Assembly (NCBI GenBank): GCA_938038165.1 | Contig: CALHRB010000175.1 | Span: forward strand, 1 to 6,069 | Length of the DNA stretch: 6,069 nucleotides | From: Candidatus Kapaibacterium sp. | Lineage (GTDB): Bacteria; Bacteroidota; Ignavibacteria; Kapaibacteriales; UBA2268 | Direction: 5' to 3' | Shown here: one piece after another, positions 1 through 5,253 of the stretch | How the letters are laid out: every line of letters starts with the position of its first letter | Numbering within the stretch: the first letter of the stretch is position 1 | Notes under the pieces: model-generated | What the model was told of the DNA's origin: nothing | What the model saw: only the letters and a program-made list of their open reading frames with translations | Database searches by the model: none | Program-made: the position numbers and the translations under genes

Positions 1-1
1 T

Positions 2-3000
2 GCTAATATTCAAAATTCAATTATAACCCTTGATACTATCAATTTAAGGTTATTTTCAGAAGGACAGGATACTTTATTAGATGAGAATATGAAATATTCA
101 GATTTATCAATTAGCGGTAAAATCAATATCAAAAATATTAAAAAACCTGAGTATCAGATTGAAGGAAAACTACAAAATTTAAATCTTTCTCAACTAACCC
201 AAAATGATCTGGCACCACAGGTATTTACCAGTAGTTTTCACTTAAACGCAACAGGAATAAATCCAGACAGCATTTTTGGGACTTTTTTCACTGAAGTTGA
301 AGAATGTCTTTTTGGCGACCGCGCTTTGCTACCATTCAATTTCTTCGTGAGTTCTGAAATTGATTCAAATGACGAAAGAAAAATCAACATTGAATCTGAC
401 CTTATGAATTTGAATATAAATGGAAATTTTAATTTTACTGACTTTGAGGATTTTATTCTTAATAAGGGATTATATATTGCAGATTTTATAACAGGAAAAG
501 TGAATCACCTTTCGAATCAAACAAATGATTCAATAATAAGAAAAGTCAAATCATTCAAGGAGGGAAAATTAAATTTAACAGGAAATATTAAAGATATATC
601 CCCTGTGAATATATTCCTTGATGATGCTAAAATGTCCTTGAGGGCTGATATAGCTTTAAGTCTTGTTTCTGGCAAAGACTCAGCTTTTATTTCTTTAGAT
701 TCTTTGAACTTAATCACATACAGATTCAAGAATCCTCAAGCTGATGTAAATATTAACCCCTTAAAAATATCTGCAGATCTTGAGTTGTTTCTGAAAGATT
801 CAGTTCCAATTATCAACTCTGCTGAAGTTGAATTGTCTTCTTCAACAACAAGCTATATTAATGACATATCTTTTGAAAAACCAAAAGTTAAGGCTTCAAT
901 TTCGAATGACAGCACAAAATTTAATGCTAGTGTTAGTATTAATAATTCGATTAAAACATCAGCTTCGGGATTAATGACAATTGAACCTGATAGATACAAC
1001 CTGACATTAAGCGAAGGTAACTTGAGATTGAATGACTCATTTAGCTGGTCATTGAAAAAACCCTTGATTTCTTATCTTGATTCATCAGGCTTTATTATTA
1101 AAGAGCTTAATATTAACCGTGAAAAAAATGAAATCATAAATGTGAAGGGAAAAGTCAATTTAAATAGGGCTGACAGCCTTGAAATAAATATTGTTAATTT
1201 CAATTTCGAAGCTCTAAAAAAATTCCTTCCAAAGGAACAAGCTGAATTACTCAACCAGATAAGCGGAAAATTTGAAAAGATTAACATTTCTATAAACGAC
1301 AGCTTGCTGAATCCAAGTATTAAATTTGATTTCAAAACATCGGATATAATTCTTAATGATTATAATATCGGTATTTTAAAAGGTAATTTATCTCATAAAA
1401 ATGCAATAATAGATGGTTTTTTAGAGATTAATTCAAATTCCAACAGAATTCTTACTGCAAAAATTGACACTTTTCCAATTGATTTATCAATTACCGGCAT
1501 TAAAGAAAGATTTCATAACCGTAATAAAATTTCTGTTGATATCTCTGGCAAATCTATACCATTGGAAATTGCAGGTCCTTTTATTCCACAGATTGAAAAC
1601 TTAAAAGGAAGTGTAAAAGTTGAGCTTAAATTCACAGGTTATGCTCCTGATAATTTTAGCTTCAATGGCTATCTTGATATTTTAAATTCAAGTTTTCTGG
1701 TTACCCCGAATAATATGAGATATTCTGGGGATGGTAGGTTTGAACTCTATTCTGACAGTGTTCTTATAAAAAATTTCAACCTTTATAATTCAAGAGAAGA
1801 TTTAGTTGATGGTAAATTCATTATTGACGGAAAAATTAGTTTACTTGACTATAAAATAAATTATTTTGACCTTTATTTCAATACCAGAAGGTTTAAGGTT
1901 CTAAATCGTGGCTCCATAAAGAATATGCCTACTCTTTATGGTGATTTCATTATTTCGACCAGCCCAAATCCATTGAGGCTTTATGGGACTATGAAAACTC
2001 CAACTCTATCAGGCGACATAAACGTTTTCGGCAGAAGCGAACTATTTATGCCACTTACAACATCAAATGTTCAAAGCAGTATGACAGCAGTTCGTTATGA
2101 ATTTTTACATAACCCCGGAGTTTCTAAAGATACATCAAAACCAGATAAATCAAATCCAAAGGAAGAACAGGCTAAACCAGAAGAACTGCGAACAACAGAA
2201 AAAGAAGTAGGTTTTGCTGACTTACTTAACTATGACATTTACCTTAGAATATTAGAACCATTCACTGTAACTATGGAATTAAATCAATTGGGACAGGTTT
2301 TTGCAATTATCGGCACTCCCGACAGATTTGTGCCTCTGCATTATGAAGTATCACGTGAGGACAGAATTCCTAAGTTAAGTGGAAGTCAGCTTGTTCTGAA
2401 GGAAGGATCCAGACTGAAGTATTTTAAAATCTTTGAAACAAGTGGAAATATTTTTTTCCCGACTGGTTCAATTGACGATCCTGGTATTGACCTGACAGCC
2501 ATTTACAAGGGATATTCGATCAAGGATAACCGCTCACGCCCCTTCGAAGTTATTATGAAAATAACCGGCACAAAGAACAAACCGGCAATTAAATTTGATT
2601 ACAACTTAGATGGTAATCCAGCTGTGGGTGATTCATCCATAGTCAGTCAGGATGCCCTTTTCTTACTTGTGATGGGAAAAACAAAATCAGAATTCGAAAG
2701 CAGTTCACAGAAAGGTATTTTCGACTTCGGTGAACTGGGATCGTCAGGTTTATCGTCCTATATTTCAAAGCTTACTACAGAATTACTTCAAGGAACAGGT
2801 GTAATTCAGAATGCCGAAATCAATTTTGCCTCAGGCTCGTTCGAATTGGATAAAGCCGAGTTGCGTCTTAGCGGGCAATTGTTCGGTAATGTAACCTGGA
2901 GAGTAGGAGGAACAATTGCAGATATAGCTGCCAACAATGAATTTAGTATTGATATACCTCTGAATTTTTTTCAGCAAACCGATATTTTGAATAACATCGT

Positions 3001-3094
3001 AATCCAACTCACAAGAGCGACAAACCTTAATCAAACCATTAGCAGAAATCAAAAAGAATGGGAGGTTAAAATAAAATTCGGGGGTAGTTTTTAA
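2..3094 (+). CDS. TamB-like translocation and assembly module protein (AsmA/TamB superfamily), 5' partial
   Basis: The reading frame is open from base 2 through the ATG at 89 to the TAA ending at 3094, so that ATG is internal and the true start lies upstream of the window. Residues are numbered from this Met. About 1030 residues are visible, mostly alternating short beta strands with Asn, Ser and Asp turns, as in the long beta-groove of TamB and AsmA-like proteins. The last ~440 residues fit the conserved TamB C-terminal domain (DUF490): GDINVFGRSELFMP near 642, LVLKEGSRLKYFKIFETSG near 770, FPTGSIDDPGIDLTA near 790, and QDALFLLVMGK at 854-864, equivalent to the usual LLxxG segment. The protein ends KIKFGGSF, with a C-terminal aromatic residue. 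A charged, Pro/Lys/Glu-rich insert lies at about 678-706. Family members are anchored in the inner membrane, span the periplasm, and work with a BamA-like outer-membrane partner in outer-membrane protein assembly or lipid transport. No partner gene is visible here. The family call is firm; the exact substrate is not. Confidence 0.9.
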   Translation, partial: ANIQNSIITLDTINLRLFSEGQDTLLDENMKYSDLSISGKINIKNIKKPEYQIEGKLQNLNLSQLTQNDLAPQVFTSSFHLNATGINPDSIFGTFFTEVEECLFGDRALLPFNFFVSSEIDSNDERKINIESDLMNLNINGNFNFTDFEDFILNKGLYIADFITGKVNHLSNQTNDSIIRKVKSFKEGKLNLTGNIKDISPVNIFLDDAKMSLRADIALSLVSGKDSAFISLDSLNLITYRFKNPQADVNINPLKISADLELFLKDSVPIINSAEVELSSSTTSYINDISFEKPKVKASISNDSTKFNASVSINNSIKTSASGLMTIEPDRYNLTLSEGNLRLNDSFSWSLKKPLISYLDSSGFIIKELNINREKNEIINVKGKVNLNRADSLEINIVNFNFEALKKFLPKEQAELLNQISGKFEKINISINDSLLNPSIKFDFKTSDIILNDYNIGILKGNLSHKNAIIDGFLEINSNSNRILTAKIDTFPIDLSITGIKERFHNRNKISVDISGKSIPLEIAGPFIPQIENLKGSVKVELKFTGYAPDNFSFNGYLDILNSSFLVTPNNMRYSGDGRFELYSDSVLIKNFNLYNSREDLVDGKFIIDGKISLLDYKINYFDLYFNTRRFKVLNRGSIKNMPTLYGDFIISTSPNPLRLYGTMKTPTLSGDINVFGRSELFMPLTTSNVQSSMTAVRYEFLHNPGVSKDTSKPDKSNPKEEQAKPEELRTTEKEVGFADLLNYDIYLRILEPFTVTMELNQLGQVFAIIGTPDRFVPLHYEVSREDRIPKLSGSQLVLKEGSRLKYFKIFETSGNIFFPTGSIDDPGIDLTAIYKGYSIKDNRSRPFEVIMKITGTKNKPAIKFDYNLDGNPAVGDSSIVSQDALFLLVMGKTKSEFESSSQKGIFDFGELGSSGLSSYISKLTTELLQGTGVIQNAEINFASGSFELDKAELRLSGQLFGNVTWRVGGTIADIAANNEFSIDIPLNFFQQTDILNNIVIQLTRATNLNQTISRNQKEWEVKIKFGGSF

Positions 3095-3116
3095 TTCTTT
3101 TTAACTGTTTTAATTA

Positions 3117-3130
3117 TTGACATATATTTG
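3117..3130 (+). promoter_or_regulatory. possible promoter after the TamB-like gene
   Basis: TTGACA at 3117-3122 is directly followed by TATATTTG at 3123-3130. TATATTTG fits the TAnnTTTG -7 element known from Bacteroidota promoters, and TTGACA is a perfect sigma70 -35 hexamer. They cannot both serve the same start in the usual way: no good -10 sits 17 bases after TTGACA, and the -33 position of the Bacteroidota model has only TTTT. It lies about 93 bases ahead of the ATG of the decayed sorting-domain gene. This is a weak motif call in AT-rich DNA. Confidence 0.22.
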
Positions 3131-3222
3131 TAAATCTCTCAATATCACATAAATAGATATTTTTTTTATTGTTACAAAAGCTTTCATTAAAAACAATTTT
3201 TATTTATTTTCTTGAATATTAT

Positions 3223-3426
3223 ATGAAAAAAATGTTCCTTGTTTTATAAAGTGATTTAAAAAAACAGCACCCTTAATTCAGAATTTAAAACCTGCTCGGA
3301 AAGCGTGTTCTGGTAGAATAGACATCCATGTCTGTTCAATAAATTGATATTTCCTCCCTTCACGCAGGTGTTTATTTTGTCCGTCTTGGTGATTGGGTGG
3401 GCCGGTTTTTGAAAGTGAATTACTAA
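3223..3426 (+). pseudogene. decayed T9SS-secreted protein: C-terminal sorting domain remnant
   Basis: One frame ending at the TAA at 3424-3426 reads NLLGKRVLVE, stop, TSMSVQ, stop, then IDISSLHAGVYFVRLGDWVGRF and LKVNY. This is the typical second half of a type IX secretion C-terminal sorting domain: an 'LLGxxV' strand, a 'V(Q) IDIS LxxGVYFVRL' strand, and a closing 'GRFLKV' strand. In-frame stops are at 3286, 3319 and 3340, so it cannot be translated as a whole. The same frame has an ATG at 3223 reading MKKMFLVL before a stop at 3247, which could be the relic of a signal peptide start. If so, the middle of the gene has been lost. The sorting-domain half is well supported by sequence pattern; the ATG at 3223 as the original start is speculative. 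The intact protein would have been exported and processed by T9SS. Its subtype differs from that of the intact cargo gene at 4101. Confidence 0.62.
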
Positions 3427-3444
3427 TTGGAAGTTTTTTTTATG

Positions 3445-3554
3445 GATTCCCTGTCGAGCAAGGAATGACAGTTTTTAGCCATTGGTCATTCCCACGAGAG
3501 TGGGAATCTTTTCGCTGTTTCCGACTATGGATTTCTTTTTTCACCGGGATGACA
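3445..3554. repeat. cluster of three short palindromic GATTCC...GAATGAC elements, alternating orientation
   Basis: Three related units of 24-26 bases lie within 110 bases. Copy A (3445-3470, +) begins GATTCC and ends GGAATGACA. Copy B (3485-3508, -) is the best palindrome: arms ATTCCCAC and GTGGGAAT at 3488-3495 and 3500-3507 around GAGA, which would be a GNRA tetraloop in RNA. Copy C (3530-3554, +) begins GATTTC and ends GGGATGACA. Copies A and C are each preceded by ATG, giving a shared ATGGATT start. Copy B fits the ATTCCC-N8-GGGAAT layout of small dispersed repeats such as Neisseria dRS3, but relationship by descent is not shown. Such elements are usually non-coding and occur between genes. 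Here they create a spurious forward ORF. Confidence 0.62.
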
Positions 3555-3704
3555 GAATGGATGAGAAAAATTAAAAAAAATTAATTTGAATATTAATAAT
3601 ATTTAATTTAGATTTAGATAGAGGGAAAAAGGAATGCAATTGTATTTTGATTGTTAAGTTACCTCTACCTTTGGTCGTTCTTTGTCTTTTTCTAATTATT
3701 AAAG

Positions 3705-3768
3705 AAAGGAGAGATAGCCTATGATTGTCCTGAATGACAGCAGGAGCAAAAAAAATCCGGATTCGTAA
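3705..3768 (+). CDS. possible 15-residue leader-like peptide
   Basis: AAAGGAG at 3705-3711 sits 9 bases before an ATG at 3721. The ORF reads MIVLNDSRSKKNPDS and stops at TAA 3766-3768, inside the left arm and loop of the strong hairpin at 3757-3787. The ribosome binding site is better than those of the two larger starts in the window. The peptide has no run of one regulatory amino acid, and no gene follows closely in the same direction (the next plus-strand start is at 4101), so a classical attenuator is not supported. It may be chance. Bases 3713-3739 within it also resemble a degenerate copy of the GAT...GAATGAC repeat. Confidence 0.2.
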
Positions 3769-3787
3769 CTGCGAATCACGAATCCGG
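3748..3787 (-). terminator. intrinsic terminator, minus strand
   Basis: CCGGATTCGT at 3757-3766 is perfectly complementary to ACGAATCCGG at 3778-3787, with an 11-base loop. On the minus strand the stem is followed, after one A, by eight T (plus-strand A run 3748-3755). That is a textbook Rho-independent terminator for leftward transcription. A second pairing is possible, since GATTCG (3760-3765) can also pair with CGAATC (3772-3777). No T run follows on the plus strand, so it should not stop rightward transcripts. It implies a leftward transcript from the 3790-4060 region. Confidence 0.68.
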
Positions 3788-3826
3788 CAAAGAAGCGAGC
3801 AAAGGAAACTTTGTTAAACTAAGGAT

Positions 3827-3844
3827 TTTGCCCACAAGGGCAAA
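3827..3844. other. small perfect hairpin
   Basis: TTTGCCC at 3827-3833 pairs with GGGCAAA at 3838-3844 around ACAA. On the minus strand it falls between the stop of the possible 58-residue ORF (3875) and the terminator at 3748-3787. On the plus strand it is followed, 15 bases on, by a run of T (3861-3868), too distant for a good terminator. Confidence 0.4.
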
Positions 3845-3874
3845 TTAAGGAATTTTTGTGTTTTTTTTATTTGT

Positions 3875-4051
3875 TTAATTATTTGAAAGAAAGTTCTGTT
3901 TCTTCCTTTCCTGTTGGTCCTCCGTATACTCAATACGAAGGTAATCCTGAGCCAGGTTGCATAGAGCTAAGCTGGCCTCAGGCTCCTGGAATTGGTTTTC
4001 ATGTTCCAAACGAATGTATTTAATTTCTATCTGGGGATATGCTTTTTGCAT
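3875..4051 (-). CDS. possible 58-residue hypothetical protein
   Basis: I do not recognise this protein. From the ATG at 4051 the minus strand reads MQKAYPQIEIKYIRLEHENQ and continues with an acidic, Leu/Ala-containing stretch (ASLALCNLAQDYLRIEY) and a charged tail ending FLSNN. The composition looks protein-like and possibly helical. The frame stays open upstream to an ATG at 4159, but that extension (Ile/Lys/Asn-rich) overlaps the start of the plus-strand cargo gene head-on and looks like a shadow, so I prefer 4051. There is no clear Shine-Dalgarno sequence; a GGGG tract ends 2 bases before the ATG. In favour: an intrinsic terminator on the same strand 88 bases after the stop. Against: short length, no recognised family, and a 10-bp hairpin covering the start codon. 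The same segment may instead be a structured RNA or gene debris. Confidence 0.3.
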   Translation of the reverse strand: MQKAYPQIEIKYIRLEHENQFQEPEASLALCNLAQDYLRIEYTEDQQERKKQNFLSNN

Positions 4052-4057
4052 ATCCCC
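3923..4057. other. run of four hairpins upstream of the T9SS cargo gene
   Basis: Four inverted repeats follow one another: CGTAT/ATACG (3923-3937, loop ACTCA); CCTGAGCCAG/CTGGCCTCAGG (3946-3982, one bulged C, 16-base loop); TGGAA/TTCCA (3987-4008); and a perfect 10-bp stem GGGGATATGC/GCATATCCCC (4033-4057, loop TTTTT). The last is followed on the plus strand by ACTTTTAAG, a weak T tract, 43 bases before the cargo gene start. It may therefore be a weak terminator or a 5' leader structure. On the minus strand it encloses the ATG of the possible 58-residue ORF. The stems are seen directly; a structured RNA function is inference. Confidence 0.4.
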
Positions 4058-4100
4058 ACTTTTAAGTTGCTGATAAAAATCAATTATAAAAGGATAACAA

Positions 4101-4619
4101 ATGAAAAATAAGTTAATTTTCTTTTTGATATTATTTTTAATATATTCTTTAAATAACACTATTTTTTCTCAATGGCAAAATTTGAATCAGGATATAACGA
4201 ACACAACATCTAATCAGGATTTTGGGACATTTAACGATATGCTTTATTTTGGCACTAATAAAGGATTATTTATTTATTCAGATATATTGTCAAGTACTCC
4301 TGTGGAGGATGAAGTAGTGACTCTTGAACATTTCTACGCAGCACCTGCCAAGCCGAATCCGGCAAACGACATTGTAAGGGCTGGAATTTATTGGGATGCC
4401 TCCGTTTATGATGTCGAATATGCCGAAAAGGGTATATATAATATCCTGGGAAATAAAATAAGCGATGGGAAAGATTTGCAGGTAAAAAATACTCAGCCAT
4501 ACTCCGCTGAAATTGTCTGGAATTGCTCTAAAGCATCATCGGGATTGTATTTTATTGTTCTGAATTACATCGGTCAAATAGGAACAATACCTGTTGTTGT
4601 CTCAAGAAAAAAAATTTAA
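4101..4619 (+). CDS. short secreted protein with T9SS C-terminal sorting domain
   Basis: The 172-residue product starts with a signal peptide: MKNK, a hydrophobic core at about 5-16, and likely cleavage before QWQ near residue 24. Residues 24-65 include YFGTNKGLFIYSD, which resembles one blade of a Reg_prop/beta-propeller protein. Residues ~77-172 are a T9SS sorting domain: APAKPNPAND at 81-90, AGIYWD, GIYNILGNKISDG, and SSGLYFIVL before the closing GTIPVVVSR strand. The protein should cross the inner membrane by Sec, then be exported and processed at the cell surface by T9SS, which recognises the C-terminal domain. AAAAGG at 4088-4093 gives a good ribosome binding site 7 bases before the ATG. 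T9SS cargo usually carries hundreds of residues between signal and sorting domain. Only about 50 remain here, so it may be an internally deleted but in-frame relic, or a genuine small cargo. No passenger function can be assigned. Confidence 0.78.
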   Translation: MKNKLIFFLILFLIYSLNNTIFSQWQNLNQDITNTTSNQDFGTFNDMLYFGTNKGLFIYSDILSSTPVEDEVVTLEHFYAAPAKPNPANDIVRAGIYWDASVYDVEYAEKGIYNILGNKISDGKDLQVKNTQPYSAEIVWNCSKASSGLYFIVLNYIGQIGTIPVVVSRKKI

Positions 4620-4635
4620 ATATTAGGAATTATTT

Positions 4636-4782
4636 ACTCTGAACGAAGTGAAGTGTCTATTTTTTTCGATGACTTAATATTACGGATTCTTCGCTTTCGT
4701 CTCGGAATGACTGGTTTTTTCAAAGCATCGAGGGCGGGAGTCTTTGATAACAGAAGAGATTTCTGCATGCCCTGGAATGACA
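4636..4782. repeat. second cluster of GATTC...GAATGAC palindromic elements
   Basis: Three units follow the cargo gene stop. Copy D (4636-4658, -) reads ACTCTGAACGAAGTGAAG then TGTCT, the reverse form of a GATTCTTCGCT...CAGAATGAC type. Copy E (4685-4711, +) begins GATTCTTCGCTTTCGTCTC and ends GGAATGAC. Copy F (4758-4782, +) begins GATTTCTGCATG and ends GGAATGACA. D and E face each other with 26 bases between them and can partly pair. TCAAAG (4720-4725) and CTTTGA (4742-4747) form another inverted pair between E and F. The ends match those of the 3445-3554 cluster, so the same repeat family flanks the cargo gene. These units generate a spurious plus-strand ORF. Confidence 0.55.
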
Positions 4783-4852
4783 TAAAAATTAGCAATGTTA
4801 CTCCAAGAGCCTTAAATCAGATTTTATATTTACTAATTAAGATTACATTCTA

Positions 4853-4890
4853 TAAAAAGATGTCCAACATCTCAGAGATGTTTATCATCT
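4853..4890 (-). terminator. tandem hairpins, likely minus-strand terminator
   Basis: AGATG-N5-CATCT occurs twice with an 18-base period (4858-4872 and 4876-4890). A larger alternative stem joins them: AACATCTC (4866-4873) and GAGATGTT (4875-4882) around a single A. On the minus strand the last stem is followed by TTTTTATA (plus-strand A run 4854-4858), which fits an intrinsic terminator. It lies 22 bases beyond the stop of the decayed OsmC-like gene, in the right orientation to have served it. On the plus strand the following TTATATATTC is a poor T tract. Confidence 0.45.
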
Positions 4891-4911
4891 TTATATATTC
4901 AATAAACTTGC

Positions 4912-5160
4912 TTAATATATGAAGTTACTTTTAGTAAGCAAAGACTTTTTCTTCATTTTTTTAGTAACATAAGTATTAAAAGAGGGTGGATTTTCAAGAG
5001 TTTTTTTTACAGCACAAAGATTTGCAACGTTGATTAAAGGATCTTTATATTTTTCAGGAAATCTTGCAGGAACTATTATTTTCAAATCAATATTGTACCG
5101 TTTGATTGATTGTCAACCCTTATTAAATCCCTAAGAATAAGAAACTTATTTTTACATAAT
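4912..5160 (-). pseudogene. decayed OsmC-like protein, C-terminal part
   Basis: The minus-strand frame ending at the stop 4912-4914 is open for 66 codons back to a stop at 5113-5115. It reads IKRYNIDLKIIVPARFPEKY, then KDPLINVANLCAVKKTLENP and PSF, then a Lys-rich tail. This matches the C-terminal end of OsmC/YhfA-like proteins: a beta strand, a helix of the 'FPEKY..LI..A' type, and the conserved redox cysteine in a C-x-V-K-K setting. There is no usable start codon before the Lys-rich tail. Upstream, another frame continues with KLELCKNKFLILRDLIRVDN up to about 5160, suggesting a frameshift, and further upstream the sequence dissolves into stops. OsmC-family enzymes reduce organic hydroperoxides through two cysteines; only the C-terminal one is left. 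The upstream limit is approximate, and the family call rests on pattern memory alone. Confidence 0.5.
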
Positions 5161-5253
5161 TCAAGTTTTTTTGGAAAATTAATGAATAATAATTGTTTGC
5201 TTCAAATCTTTTACTTATTTTTAGAAACAGAATTGTTCAAAGACTGAAATAAA

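Noticed and set aside
89..91. ATG at 89 as start of the TamB-like gene
   Set aside because: The frame stays open upstream to the window edge with beta-strand-like sequence, there is no signal anchor after this Met, and no ribosome binding site precedes it.
517..3052. Minus-strand ORFs of 70-87 residues inside the TamB-like gene (517-729, 1072-1335, 2831-3052)
   Set aside because: Shadows of a strongly supported plus-strand coding region.
3393..3584. 63-residue plus-strand ORF (starts MGGPVF, contains FSHWSFPREWES)
   Set aside because: Its sequence is the translation of the palindromic repeats at 3445-3554, and its start overlaps the sorting-domain relic in another frame. GMTE-type peptides of this sort are known spurious products of such repeats.
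3890..3925. SRP-RNA-like GGAAAGGAAG tract on the minus strand
   Set aside because: The flanking bases cannot form the helix 8 stem that the signal recognition RNA needs; it is a purine-rich coincidence.
3823..4023. Plus-strand open frame reading PPYTQYEGNPEPGCIELSWP
   Set aside because: No ATG, GTG or TTG start with a ribosome binding site at a sensible place, and it begins in a T-run; it is the complement of the better minus-strand frame.
4270..4500. 76-residue minus-strand ORF inside the T9SS cargo gene
   Set aside because: Shadow of the cargo gene; His/Pro/Arg-rich composition with no family resemblance.
3445..4782. CRISPR array
   Set aside because: The repeats are palindromic, differ in centre and orientation, and are not regularly spaced.
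4653..4922. 89-residue plus-strand ORF (starts MSIFFDD)
   Set aside because: It reads through repeat copies D, E and F and then through AT-rich hairpin DNA; there is no ribosome binding site and no recognisable domain.
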